Assembly (NCBI RefSeq): GCF_018736145.1
Contig: NZ_CP059997.1
Location: 3,099,501 to 3,163,500 of the forward strand
Origin: Amycolatopsis sp. CA-230715
Lineage (GTDB): Bacteria > Actinomycetota > Actinomycetes > Mycobacteriales > Pseudonocardiaceae
Reading direction: 5' to 3'
Length of the DNA stretch: 64,000 nt
Position 1 is the stretch's first letter, and each line of letters opens with the position of its first letter. The translations under genes and the position numbers were made by a program. Shown in pieces: positions 33,830-42,200 of the stretch. The notes beneath the pieces are model-generated. The model saw only the letters and a program-made list of their open reading frames with translations, had not been told where the DNA came from and did no database searches.

Positions 33830-34621
33830 ATGCACACCGACCACAGGACTTCCCTGCACCCCGACCTTTCCCTGACCATGTCCGAGTCCGGATCCGGCCG
33901 CCCGGCGCTGGTACTGCACGGCGGTGGCGGCCCCGCCACGGTCGCCGGGCTCGCCGACCACCTGGCCCGCACCCACCACGTCCTCGCGCCGACCCATCCC
34001 GGCTGGAACGGCACCGGCCGCCCCGACTGGCTGACCGGTATCGACGACCTCGCCGTGGCCTACCTCCACCACCTGCGCGACCTCGGCCTGCGGGACGTGG
34101 TGGTCGTCGGCTCCTCGCTCGGCGGCTGGACGGCCGCGGAGATGGCCGTCCGCGACACGGCGGGCACCATCACCGACCTCGTGCTGATCGACGCCGTCGG
34201 CGTGCGGGTCAAGTCCGAGCCGATCCGGGACTTCTTCGCCCTCGACGCCCGCGGCCTCGCCGAATACGCCTGGCACGACTCCGCCCGGTACTACCAGGAC
34301 CCCGCGAACGTTCCGCCCGCGCAACGCGCCGCGCAGGAGGCCAACGCCGCCACGATGCGAGTGCTCGCGGGCGATCCGTACATGCACGACCCGGCGTTGC
34401 TGCGCCGCCTGCGCCAGGTCGACGTGCCCGCGCTCCTGCTCTGGGGCGAAAGCGACCGCATCGTCACGCCCGCCTACGGCCAGGCCTACGCCAACGCCTT
34501 CGGCGACGGCAGGTTCCACGTCATCCCCGAAGCGGGCCACCTGCCGCACCTCGAACAACCCGAAGCCACCTTCGCGCTGCTCGACGCGCACCTCGCCCGC
34601 AGAACTCCGGCGCCGGTATGA
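33830..34621 (+). CDS. Alpha/beta-fold hydrolase
   Basis: A 263-aa hydrolase from ATG 33830; ATG 33809 upstream overlaps the operator. The oxyanion-hole region is LVLHGGGGP, the nucleophile elbow GSSLGG (Ser in GxSxG), the acid Asp in LLWGESDRIVTPAYG, and the catalytic His in IPEAGHLPHLEQPE. It is a probable esterase, lactonase or epoxide-hydrolase-like enzyme, substrate unknown. No Shine-Dalgarno is visible, so the mRNA may be leaderless. Control by the divergent MarR protein is likely. Confidence 0.87.
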   Translation: MHTDHRTSLHPDLSLTMSESGSGRPALVLHGGGGPATVAGLADHLARTHHVLAPTHPGWNGTGRPDWLTGIDDLAVAYLHHLRDLGLRDVVVVGSSLGGWTAAEMAVRDTAGTITDLVLIDAVGVRVKSEPIRDFFALDARGLAEYAWHDSARYYQDPANVPPAQRAAQEANAATMRVLAGDPYMHDPALLRRLRQVDVPALLLWGESDRIVTPAYGQAYANAFGDGRFHVIPEAGHLPHLEQPEATFALLDAHLARRTPAPV

Positions 34622-34629
34622 GCCCGAAG

Positions 34630-35853
34630 TCACCCGTGCAGGTGGACGGGAAGGGAGTGGACGTCGTTCTGAGTGAGCACAGGCTCGTTCCGCAGCTCTT
34701 CGGCGGGCACGGCGAGCCGCAGACGAGGGAAGCGCACGAAGAGGGCAGCGAGGGCGATTCCCGCCTCCAGTCTGGACAACGCGGCGCCGGGGCATATGTG
34801 CGGGCCGTGCCCGAACGCCAGATGCTTGGCCGCCGGGGTACGGGCGAGGTCGAATTCGTCCGCGTCCGGACCGTGGTGTTCGGGGTCCCTGCCGATCGCA
34901 CGGTACGAGATCACCACGCCGTCACCCTCCCGGATCACACCGTCCGCCACCGCGATGTCCTCGGTGGCGAACCGCATCAGGAGGTGGCTGACCGGGGTGT
35001 CCCAGCGCAGGGTTTCCTCGATGACCGCGTCCCAGCCGACCGCGCCGTCGAGCACGGCGCGGAGCTGGTCCGGATGGGTCAGCAGCGCGCGCACAGCGTT
35101 GAGGATCAAGCCGATCGTCGTTTCGTGCCCCGCCCCGACCATCGCCTGCAGAGTGCCGACGACCTCCGCCTCCGTGAGCGGTTCCCCGCCTTGGTCGGCG
35201 AGGATCAGGGCACTGGTCAGATCGTCGGTGGGCCGCGCGGTCCGCGCCCTGACCATCTCGGTGAAAACGCGATCGAGTTCGCCGATGACGGCCAGCCGCT
35301 CGTCCTGCGGGGTGACCGTCGAGAAGAACGCCCGGTAGAGGACGTGCAACCGGGGATGCAAGGCCGGATCCACGCCCATCAACACGCTGATCACCGTCAT
35401 CGGCAGCGGCCGCGCGAAAACGGGCTTGAGGTCGACCGGTCCGCGCGCGCCTCGCACTTCCACGTCGTCCAGCAACTGCCGGGTCACGCGTTCGATCACG
35501 GGGCGCAGGTTCTCCAACCGCCGTGGGGTGACCGCCTGCGCGGTCTTCGCCCGCAGCCGCCGGTGTTCGGCACCGTCCACTGTGAACATCGAACGGCCGG
35601 GATCGATCATGCCGATCAACGGCCACTCGCGGGTGACTTCCCCGCTGCGCCACAGCCGCCACCGGCCAAGGTCCTTCACCAGCCGCCGGTCGGTGAGCAG
35701 CCGCCTGGCGTCGGAATGCCGGGTGACCGACCAAGCGGGCACACCGAGCAGGTCGATCGGCACCAGCGCGCCCGCCTGGCGCACCCTGCGGGTCTCCCCG
35801 TCGAGGTCGCGTACCAAGGGGTCGATCACGATCGGGCAGCCAGCATCGGACAT
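34630..35853 (-). CDS. Cytochrome P450
   Basis: A 407-aa soluble bacterial P450. It has the I-helix oxygen-binding AGHET (MVGAGHETTIGL), the ExxR motif EETLR, and the heme loop FGHGPHICPGA with thiolate Cys 354. Size and motifs match actinobacterial CYP105/CYP107-like monooxygenases of secondary metabolism or xenobiotic oxidation. No ferredoxin gene is adjacent, so redox partners must come from elsewhere. It is divergent from the methyltransferase at 35968 across a shared promoter with a strong palindrome. Confidence 0.92.
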   Translation of the reverse strand: MSDAGCPIVIDPLVRDLDGETRRVRQAGALVPIDLLGVPAWSVTRHSDARRLLTDRRLVKDLGRWRLWRSGEVTREWPLIGMIDPGRSMFTVDGAEHRRLRAKTAQAVTPRRLENLRPVIERVTRQLLDDVEVRGARGPVDLKPVFARPLPMTVISVLMGVDPALHPRLHVLYRAFFSTVTPQDERLAVIGELDRVFTEMVRARTARPTDDLTSALILADQGGEPLTEAEVVGTLQAMVGAGHETTIGLILNAVRALLTHPDQLRAVLDGAVGWDAVIEETLRWDTPVSHLLMRFATEDIAVADGVIREGDGVVISYRAIGRDPEHHGPDADEFDLARTPAAKHLAFGHGPHICPGAALSRLEAGIALAALFVRFPRLRLAVPAEELRNEPVLTQNDVHSLPVHLHG

Positions 35854-35927
35854 GTCACGTCCTCGGGTCGCGGCCGGGTTTCGCGGTGCACCGAGAATAC
35901 CGCTCGACGGCCAGGACCCGACCCGTG

Positions 35928-35954
35928 AAGTTATTGGTTACTAACCACTAACTT
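35928..35954. promoter_or_regulatory. 27-bp near-perfect operator palindrome
   Basis: AAGTTATTGGTTA (35928-35940) and TAACCACTAACTT (35942-35954) are inverted repeats matching at 12 of 13 positions around a single C. The site is AT-rich and lies 14 bp before the methyltransferase start and 75 bp before the P450 start. It is a strong candidate site for a TetR- or MarR-type dimer, but no regulator gene is adjacent. The nearest is the MarR gene at 33349. Confidence 0.75.
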
Positions 35955-35967
35955 GTATCGTGGTGCG

Positions 35968-36753
35968 ATGGACGATGACACCTGGGCCGGGCTGGCCGAC
36001 CAGTTCGCCGACGGGGCGTACGCGACCGCGAAGGGACGCGTACGCACCTACGTGATGCACCGGCAACTGCTGGAACACCTGCCGCCACCTCCGGCGTCCG
36101 TGCTCGACGTCGGCGGCGGAGCGGGCCACCAATCGTTTCCACTCGCCCAAGCCGGTTACGACGTGACGCTGCTCGACCCGTCGCAGGGCATGCTGGACAA
36201 GGCGCAGCAGCGAATGCCCGAGGAGGTCCGGCAGCGAGTGGCGTTCGTGCGAGCCGGTGGCGAAAACGCCGCAGGAGCGTTGGGCGGCCGTCGCTTCGAT
36301 GCCGTGCTGTGTCACGGAGTGCTCGGCTACCTCGAACACCCGGAACCGGTGATCGACCAGCTCTGCCGGTGCGCCACCCCCGGTGGCCTAGTCTCGATCA
36401 TGGCGGGCAACGCTGACGCGGCGGCCGTGCGCCCGGCACTGGAACGGCGCTGGGAAGACGCGCTCGCGTCGTTCGACGCCAGGAGCGAAACCGGCGTGCT
36501 CGGCCTGCCGACCTACGCCACCACCGTGGCGGAACTCAGCGCACTCGTGCGCAACAGGGGCGTGGAAACCCTTTCCTGGTACGGAGTTTGGCTGTTCGTC
36601 GACTGGCTCGACCTCAGCGGCGCCGCCGTGGACCCGGCCGACGCGGCGCGCCTGCAAGCGGCCGCGGAGGTCGAACTCGAAGCCGGTCGCCGGGACCCCT
36701 ACCGCCAGCTCAGCCGCATCTTCCACCTGGTGGGGCGCAAGGTTCCGAGCTGA
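35968..36753 (+). CDS. Class I SAM-dependent methyltransferase
   Basis: A 261-aa Rossmann-fold methyltransferase. Motif I is VLDVGGGAGHQSF, the acidic loop end is VTLLDPSQGMLDKA, motif IV-like is FDAVLCHGVLGYL, and a late strand pair is GLVSIMAGNAD. The overall sequence resembles the SmtA/CmoM group, but the acceptor cannot be told. ATG 35968 is preferred; an upstream ATG at 35953 lies in the operator. It is divergent from the P450, and the two could modify the same small molecule. Confidence 0.87.
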   Translation: MDDDTWAGLADQFADGAYATAKGRVRTYVMHRQLLEHLPPPPASVLDVGGGAGHQSFPLAQAGYDVTLLDPSQGMLDKAQQRMPEEVRQRVAFVRAGGENAAGALGGRRFDAVLCHGVLGYLEHPEPVIDQLCRCATPGGLVSIMAGNADAAAVRPALERRWEDALASFDARSETGVLGLPTYATTVAELSALVRNRGVETLSWYGVWLFVDWLDLSGAAVDPADAARLQAAAEVELEAGRRDPYRQLSRIFHLVGRKVPS

Positions 36754-36762
36754 CCGGCGTGC

Positions 36763-37563
36763 TCACGGCCAGTCGAACGTCGCGGTCACCGGGGCGTGGT
36801 CCGACCACCGCTGCGCGTAGGTTTCGGCCCGTTCCACCACGACCGAAGTGCACTTCTCGGCGAGGCCGGGTGTCGTCATCACGCAGTCGATGCGCCAGCC
36901 CGCGTCGTTGTCGAACGCCTTCCCGCGGTACGACCACCACGTGTACGGGCCGGGGCCTTCCGGGTCGAGCTTGCGCTGCACGTCGACGTAACCGGCCTCG
37001 TCGAAGACGCGGCCGAGCCACGCCCGCTCTTCGGGGAGGAAGCCGGAGTTCTTCTGGTTCGTCTTCCATGCCTTGATGTCGATCTCGGCGTGCGCGATGT
37101 TCCAGTCGCCCATCACGACCACTTCGCGGCCGGAGGCGGCCGCCTTCGCGCGGAGTTCGGTGAGGTAGGGCAGGAACGACGCCATGAAGCGCTCCTTCTG
37201 CTCCTGCCGCTCGGTCCCGACGTCGCCGCTGGGCAGGTAGAGGCTCGCCACCACCAGGCCGGGCAACTGCACTTCGAGGTAGCGGCCGCTGCCGTCGAAC
37301 TCGGGCTCGCCGTAGCCGACGCGGACCGCTTCGGGCTCGCCCCTGGTGTACACCGAAACCCCGTTGCGGCCCTTGACCTCCGACGGGGCGTGCGAGGTGT
37401 GCCAGCCGTCCGGCTCGCGGACCGCCGCGATCAGCTCGTCCGGCTGGGCGCGCACCTCCTGCAACGCGACGACGGCGGACTCGGTGGCGCCGAGCCACTC
37501 GACGAAGCCCTTCTTGGCGGCGGCGCGCAGGCCGTTGACGTTGACAGTGGAAAGGGTCAGCAC
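36763..37563 (-). CDS. xthA: Exodeoxyribonuclease III / AP endonuclease
   Basis: A 266-aa Mg-dependent DNA repair enzyme of the EEP superfamily acting at abasic sites and 3' ends. Motifs: STVNVNGLRAA, the metal-binding Glu in VVALQEVRA, GDWNIAH, and the C-terminal catalytic pair in RIDCVMTT and WSDHAPVTATFDW. GTG 37563 gives the usual start (VLTLSTVNVNG); TTG 37593 and GTG 37587 are upstream alternatives without clear ribosome-binding sites. It is convergent with the methyltransferase. Confidence 0.94.
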   Translation of the reverse strand: MLTLSTVNVNGLRAAAKKGFVEWLGATESAVVALQEVRAQPDELIAAVREPDGWHTSHAPSEVKGRNGVSVYTRGEPEAVRVGYGEPEFDGSGRYLEVQLPGLVVASLYLPSGDVGTERQEQKERFMASFLPYLTELRAKAAASGREVVVMGDWNIAHAEIDIKAWKTNQKNSGFLPEERAWLGRVFDEAGYVDVQRKLDPEGPGPYTWWSYRGKAFDNDAGWRIDCVMTTPGLAEKCTSVVVERAETYAQRWSDHAPVTATFDWP

Positions 37564-37602
37564 GCGCCGGAGGGTACCGGTGGGCACCGACAACGAACGC
37601 GG

Positions 37603-38040
37603 TCAGTGCCCGTCGAGCCGCTCGGCCAGCGCTTTTCCGTACCGCGCCGCGATCCTGCGCAGCGACGGGCCCAGCAGCGGCTCGACCAGCCGGAGCGGCC
37701 CCCGCGTGGCGATCGCGACCTCGCACACGACCTCGGTGCGCCCCGTTCCGTCGCGGATGTGCCACGCCCCGGACACCGTCACCGGACCGGGATCCAGCGT
37801 GCGGAAGGCGATCTCCGACGACGGCCGCGCCTCGGCCAGCTCGACCTCGCTCAGCTGGATCCGGCGCCCCGGTTTCACGCGCTGGCGGTACCGTGCGCCG
37901 ACCTCGCCCGTCTCCCCCGCGATCAGCTCGCTGGTGAGCACGTCGAACCGCCACCGCGCCTGGTTTTCGAAGTCGACGAGGAATCCGTACACCTCGTCGG
38001 CGGGGCGCGGCGTCGTGACGGTGGTCCGGACGAGCCTCAT
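37603..38040 (-). CDS. SRPBCC family protein (polyketide cyclase/START-like)
   Basis: A 145-aa helix-grip fold protein. The opening TTVTTPRPADEVYGFLVDFE, the strand YRQRVKPGRRIQLSEVEL and the long C-terminal helix PLLGPSLRRIAARYGKALAE are typical of SRPBCC domains that bind hydrophobic ligands. The open frame runs far upstream opposite the MBL gene, but ATG 38040 gives the natural start. No partner gene indicates a ligand. Confidence 0.83.
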   Translation of the reverse strand: MRLVRTTVTTPRPADEVYGFLVDFENQARWRFDVLTSELIAGETGEVGARYRQRVKPGRRIQLSEVELAEARPSSEIAFRTLDPGPVTVSGAWHIRDGTGRTEVVCEVAIATRGPLRLVEPLLGPSLRRIAARYGKALAERLDGH

Positions 38041-38088
38041 TCCCGGTAGTCGCGGCGGCCGCGGTCCCGTTACGGAAGGCTGGGCGCC

Positions 38089-38829
38089 GTGACCACCCTG
38101 ACCGTGCTCGGCAGTTGCGGCGCCTGGCCGGAGCCGGGCCGCGCGTGCAGCGGCTACCTGCTGACCCACCGCGGCTTCCGGATCGTGCTCGACCTCGGCT
38201 ACGCGACCGCGCCGCGGCTGTTCGAAACGGTCCCGGACGGTGCCGTGGACGCGGTGATCGTCACGCACGAACATCCCGACCACTGCGTCGACGTGAGCGC
38301 GCTCGGAAGGGTGCGCGAACACTTGCACGGCGGGCGGCCGAGGCTTCCGCTGTACGGCACGCCGGGCGTGCTGCGCGTCCTGCGCGCGCTCGAACCGCGT
38401 CCCGATCCCGAAACCGTGTTCGAGTTCCACGACCTCGCCCGCGGCGGGCGAATCGGCCCGCTGGAGCTGATCGCGTTCCCGCTGCCGCACCACGTGCCGA
38501 ACCACGGCGTCCGGCTCACCGCGCCGGGCCTGACCGTGGCCTACACCGGCGACACCGGGCCGAGCGCCGCGCTCGCCGCACTGAGCAGGGACGCCGATCT
38601 GGTCATCGCCGAAGCCACCCTTTCCGGTGGAAAGCCCACCACCGGACCGCGCTACCTGATGACGGCGGGTGAGGCCGGGGCGTTCGCCGCCGAAGCGGGC
38701 GCGCGGCGACTCCTGCTCACCCACTTCTGGCCGGGCGCCGACCGGGCCGCGTCCGTCGCGCGAGCGCGCGAACGGTTCGGCGGCGAAGTGCTCGCCGCCA
38801 CCGAAGGCATGGTCGTGGAACTGCCTTAG
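38089..38829 (+). CDS. MBL-fold hydrolase (RNase Z-like)
   Basis: A 246-aa metallo-beta-lactamase-fold protein from GTG 38089. The metal motif HxHxDH is present as THEHPDH, with later ligands in PLPHHVPNHG, YTGDTG and LTHFWPG. The start TVLGSCGAWPEPGRACSGYL is the usual opening of the RNase Z-like actinobacterial subgroup. It is too short for true RNase Z and lacks the exosite arm, so it is probably a phosphodiesterase or lactonase. The stop overlaps that of the convergent SH3-like gene (CTAG). Confidence 0.87.
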   Translation: MTTLTVLGSCGAWPEPGRACSGYLLTHRGFRIVLDLGYATAPRLFETVPDGAVDAVIVTHEHPDHCVDVSALGRVREHLHGGRPRLPLYGTPGVLRVLRALEPRPDPETVFEFHDLARGGRIGPLELIAFPLPHHVPNHGVRLTAPGLTVAYTGDTGPSAALAALSRDADLVIAEATLSGGKPTTGPRYLMTAGEAGAFAAEAGARRLLLTHFWPGADRAASVARARERFGGEVLAATEGMVVELP

Positions 38830-39170
38830 CCCGCGGGGGACGGCGGCGCGGGCGGCGGGACCGTGCACTTCGCCTCGTCCACCGGCTTCAGGAACTGGGT
38901 CGACGCCCACTTGTTGTCGGCGAGCTTGCGAAACCCGTTCTGCACCTCGGGCTGCGCGTCGATCTCGGCGTTCTGGTTGTACTTGCCGACCAGCTCCGCC
39001 GTCGCGAGCGGTGCGCCACGGACGTTCAGCACGTCGGCGGTGACGGTCACCCGGCAGCCGGACGACGCGCCCGACGAGAACTGCTTGCCCTGTCCCACCA
39101 CGTAGATCAGCCCGATACCGATCAACACTGCGCCGATGATCAGCATCCGTTTCGGAATGCCCAGTATCAC
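38826..39170 (-). CDS. Membrane-anchored SH3-like domain protein
   Basis: A 114-aa protein. A single N-terminal transmembrane helix (MLIIGAVLIGIGLIYVVG) is followed by an extracytoplasmic bacterial SH3-like domain (CRVTVTADVLNVRGAPLATA to WASTQFLKPV) and a Pro-rich end. GTG 39170 follows GGAGCG. Two cysteines flank the SH3 domain and may form a disulfide. Such domains often bind cell-wall peptides; this is inference. Confidence 0.75.
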   Translation of the reverse strand: MILGIPKRMLIIGAVLIGIGLIYVVGQGKQFSSGASSGCRVTVTADVLNVRGAPLATAELVGKYNQNAEIDAQPEVQNGFRKLADNKWASTQFLKPVDEAKCTVPPPAPPSPAG

Positions 39171-39294
39171 GTGCGCTCCTCGTTCGCCAGGCCGCTTGTT
39201 GGCCCGCTCCTGCCCAGGGTAGGGCTTGCCTGCCCGGTGCAGGAAGGCCCGACACCCGGAGGCGCCAACGATGTCACCGGGCAGTGACGCACCG

Positions 39295-40035
39295 CTACCA
39301 GCGGCGGCTGCGGTCCATGATCCCCTCGACCGCGCGCGCCGCTTCCCAGCCCGCGCCGGATTCCGGGATCGACATCCCCACGTGCTGTTCCACGGTGGCG
39401 CCGAAATGCGCCAGCATGCCCGCGAGGTACTGGTCCTTCGCGGGTTCGAACGGCTGGTTCGTCCTGGTCAGGTGCTGCTGGAGCGCTTCGACGAGCTTGC
39501 CTGCGGCTCCGAACCCGGAGACGCTGAGCACGGTCAGCGAATGCACGGCCTCGAAGTGCTCCGGATGTGCCAGCACGTCGACCCTGGACTTCGCCATCCC
39601 GGTCACGCGCGCGAGCAGAAGCACGCCGCCCGCGATGAGCTGCGCGACGAGTTCGATGAGCGCGAACGGCAGCAGCACCACGGCGCTGATCACCCGGAAC
39701 CACTGGCCGGAACGGTGCGCGACGGTCGAACCGAACCCGGCGATGAGCTGCCACAGCGCGAGCACGGGCCACGCCAGCAGCCACCAGCCGCCGCGGTCCA
39801 TCATGCCTTCGCGGATTTCCCGGCGTTCCGCGGCGCGGGCGGCGCGTTCCCGCTTCGCGCGCTGGCGAGGCGTTTCCTCGACGCCGCCGACCGGGACGAC
39901 CTGGTACCGCCGGTACCGGCCGAAGGCCAGGTTGATCGGCTGGATGATCCGCCGCCATGGGGAAAGCCGGCGGGAAAGCTCCCACTCGCGGCCGCCCGCG
40001 TCCCTCGTTCGCACGGTGAGCAGTGAAGCAGACAC
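39295..40035 (-). CDS. Uncharacterised membrane protein
   Basis: A 246-aa protein from GTG 40035. The cytosolic N-terminal third is rich in Arg (ETPRQRAKRERAARAAERRE). Two hydrophobic segments follow (WWLLAWPVLALWQLIAGFGS; VISAVVLLPFALIELVAQLI, continuing AGGVLLLA), then a ~110-residue C-terminal soluble domain with HPEHFEAVHSLTVLSVSGFG. I do not recognise the family. No Shine-Dalgarno is clear, so the start is uncertain. It lies alone between the SH3-like gene and a decayed regulator. Confidence 0.6.
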   Translation of the reverse strand: MSASLLTVRTRDAGGREWELSRRLSPWRRIIQPINLAFGRYRRYQVVPVGGVEETPRQRAKRERAARAAERREIREGMMDRGGWWLLAWPVLALWQLIAGFGSTVAHRSGQWFRVISAVVLLPFALIELVAQLIAGGVLLLARVTGMAKSRVDVLAHPEHFEAVHSLTVLSVSGFGAAGKLVEALQQHLTRTNQPFEPAKDQYLAGMLAHFGATVEQHVGMSIPESGAGWEAARAVEGIMDRSRRW

Positions 40036-40079
40036 CGTGAGCCGATGTCTCGCGTTCGGGTAAACGGGCCCGGAAGGAA

Positions 40080-40290
40080 TCAGTCCGCCGTCGTGAAGTC
40101 CGGGGTGCCGACGACTTCGAGCAGCTTCAGCGCCTCGTGCGACGGCGTTCCGGGCGCCGCGGTGCAGAAGAGCTGGAATCCGGATCGTGCAGCGCTTCGC
40201 GTTCGAGGTCGAGCCAGCCGACCGCGGGATGCCACAAGCGCTTGCTCGCCGAGCGGCGCACCTCGACCTCGCGAGTCAATTGACTATCCA
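40080..40290 (-). pseudogene. Decayed C-terminus of a MmyB-type HTH regulator
   Basis: Two adjoining frames on the reverse strand rebuild the end of a MmyB-like ligand-binding domain. They read EVEVRRSASKRLWHPAVGWL-DLEREALHDPD and, after a one-base frameshift near 40180, FQLFCTAAPGTPSHEALKLL-EVVGTPDFTTAD ending at TGA 40080. The conserved KRxxHPxVG and LxLLxVVGTPDF signatures are diagnostic. The N-terminal HTH and most of the ligand domain are missing. It is a non-functional remnant. Confidence 0.8.
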
Positions 40291-40350
40291 CAGTGGACAG
40301 ACTGGCGCCTTCCACGGCGAAGGGGTGGCGTTTCCCTTGATGACACACGA

Positions 40351-40382
40351 AAGCCCCCGCGAGAACACGCTCGCGGGGGCTT
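40351..40382 (-). terminator. Terminator of icd
   Basis: AAGCCCCCGCGAG (40351-40363) and CTCGCGGGGGCTT (40370-40382) form a perfect 13-bp stem with a 6-nt loop, 14 bp after the icd stop codon. On the reverse strand the hairpin is followed by TCG rather than a U-run. Confidence 0.85.
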
Positions 40383-40395
40383 GGGTGTGACTGGA

Positions 40396-41619
40396 TCAGC
40401 CCTGGGCGATCTTCTTGGCCAGGTTCTCGTCCAGCGTGGCGAGGAAGTCCTCAGTGGTCTGGAACGGCTGCTCCTTGCTGATGAGCAGCGCGAGGTCCTT
40501 GGTCATCTTGCCGCTCTCGACGGTCTCGATGACGACCCGCTCCAGCTTGTGCGCGAAGTCGACGACCTCGGGCGTGGAGTCCAGCTTGCCGCGGTGCTCG
40601 AGGCCGCGGGTCCAGGCGAAGATCGACGCGATCGGGTTCGTCGAGGTCGGCTTGCCCTGCTGGTGCTGGCGGTAGTGCCGGGTGACCGTGCCGTGCGCGG
40701 CCTCGGCCTCGACCGTCCTGCCGTCCGGCGTGCGCAGCACCGAGGTCATCAGGCCGAGCGAGCCGAAGCCCTGCGCCACGGTGTCGGACTGGACGTCACC
40801 GTCGTAGTTCTTGCACGCCCAGACGTAGCCGCCCTCCCACTTCAGCGCGGAGGCGACCATGTCGTCGATCAGCCGGTGCTCGTAGGTCAGGCCCTTGGCG
40901 TCGAAGTCGGCCTTGAACTCGGCGTCGAAGATCTCCTGGAACACGTCCTTGAACATGCCGTCGTAGGCCTTGAGGATCGTGTTCTTGGTGGACATGTAGA
41001 CCGGGAAGCCGCGGTCGAGGCCGTACTGCAGGGACGCGCGGGCGAAGTCCTCGATGGACTTGCGGTAGTTGTACATGCCCATGGCGACGCCGCCGCCCTC
41101 GGGGAACTTCGCGACCTGGAGCTCCATCGGCTCGGAGCCGTCCTCCGGCGTGTAGCTGATGGTGAGCGTGCCGGGGCCGGGGACCTTGAAGTTGGTGGCC
41201 TTGTACTGGTCGCCGTGCGCGTGCCTGCCGATGATGATCGGCTTGGTCCAGCCGGGCACCAGCCGCGGGATGTTCGAGATGACGATGGGCTCGCGGAAGA
41301 TGACGCCGCCGAGGATGTTGCGGATCGTGCCGTTCGGCGAAACCCACATCTTCTTGAGGCCGAACTCCTCGACCCGCGCCTCGTCGGGCGTGATCGTGGC
41401 GCACTTGACGCCGACGCCGTGCTTCTTGATGGCGTTCGCGGAGTCGATGGTCACCTGGTCGTCGGTGCGGTCCCGCTCCTCGATACCCAGGTCGTAGTAG
41501 TCCAGGTTCACATCGAGATAGGGGTGGACCAGCTTGTCCTTGATGAACTGCCAGATGATGCGGGTCATCTCATCGCCGTCGAGCTCGACGACGGTGCCCT
41601 GGACCTTGATCTTGGCCAT
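40396..41619 (-). CDS. icd: NADP-dependent isocitrate dehydrogenase (homodimeric type)
   Basis: A 407-aa TCA-cycle enzyme converting isocitrate to 2-oxoglutarate with NADP+. It is of the 45-kDa, eukaryote-like homodimeric class: VVELDGDEMTRIIWQFIKDK, substrate segment SPNGTIRNILGG, RHAHGDQYKATNF, metal-binding DDMVASALKWEGGYVWACKN and the NADP-binding AAHGTVTRHYR. ATG 41619 follows GAGAGGAG. It is monocistronic, with its own terminator. Confidence 0.96.
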   Translation of the reverse strand: MAKIKVQGTVVELDGDEMTRIIWQFIKDKLVHPYLDVNLDYYDLGIEERDRTDDQVTIDSANAIKKHGVGVKCATITPDEARVEEFGLKKMWVSPNGTIRNILGGVIFREPIVISNIPRLVPGWTKPIIIGRHAHGDQYKATNFKVPGPGTLTISYTPEDGSEPMELQVAKFPEGGGVAMGMYNYRKSIEDFARASLQYGLDRGFPVYMSTKNTILKAYDGMFKDVFQEIFDAEFKADFDAKGLTYEHRLIDDMVASALKWEGGYVWACKNYDGDVQSDTVAQGFGSLGLMTSVLRTPDGRTVEAEAAHGTVTRHYRQHQQGKPTSTNPIASIFAWTRGLEHRGKLDSTPEVVDFAHKLERVVIETVESGKMTKDLALLISKEQPFQTTEDFLATLDENLAKKIAQG

Positions 41620-41837
41620 GAGCAGCGGTGCTCCTCTCTGCTTAAGGGTCGGACCCTGCAAGCAGGTCCTCTCGCGGATCTTCGCCTCTTCTGCACGTCT
41701 CGTGGTATGCGGTACAAGCGTACTGCTGGACGAGCCGCTTCGGGGCAGGTGGTGGTCGGCGTCAAGTCTGGCACCCGCCCGATGTGCGGCAGATCACCGG
41801 TCACACCCCGAGCGCGGCTTCTGGCACCCTCGGGCGC

Positions 41838-42200
41838 ATGGGACTGTTCACGGTGGCCGAAGCCCGCGCCGAGCTCGCGAACCTGCGCGAGACGCTCGAC
41901 GAGCTGGTGCGGGTGCGCGCGGACGCGGCGGAGCTGGCCGTCTCGCTGACGCCGGACGGCGACCCGAGCCCGCTGGGCGGGCTGCCGGAGCTGAAGGCGG
42001 CGCAGGCGCGGCTGGATGACCTGATGACCGTCGTCCAGCAGACCGGCGCCGAGCTGAAGGGGTTCGCCCCGCTGCTGATCGACTTCCCCGCCGAGCTCGA
42101 CGGCGTGCCGGTGCGGCTGTGCTGGCTCGAAGGCGACGACGACCTGACCTGGTACCACCGGGCCGACATCGGCTTCGCGGGCCGCCGCCCGCTGCCCTAG
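41838..42200 (+). CDS. DUF2203 family protein
   Basis: A 120-aa protein. The opening LFTVAEARAELANLRETLDE, the amphipathic middle RLDDLMTVVQQTGAELKGF and the C-terminal VRLCWLEGDDDLTWYHRADI-GFAGRRPL match DUF2203, in which the WYH segment is invariant. These small proteins have no established function. ATG 41838 is the natural start. The stop overlaps the convergent GNAT gene by 4 bp (CTAG). Confidence 0.85.
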   Translation: MGLFTVAEARAELANLRETLDELVRVRADAAELAVSLTPDGDPSPLGGLPELKAAQARLDDLMTVVQQTGAELKGFAPLLIDFPAELDGVPVRLCWLEGDDDLTWYHRADIGFAGRRPLP

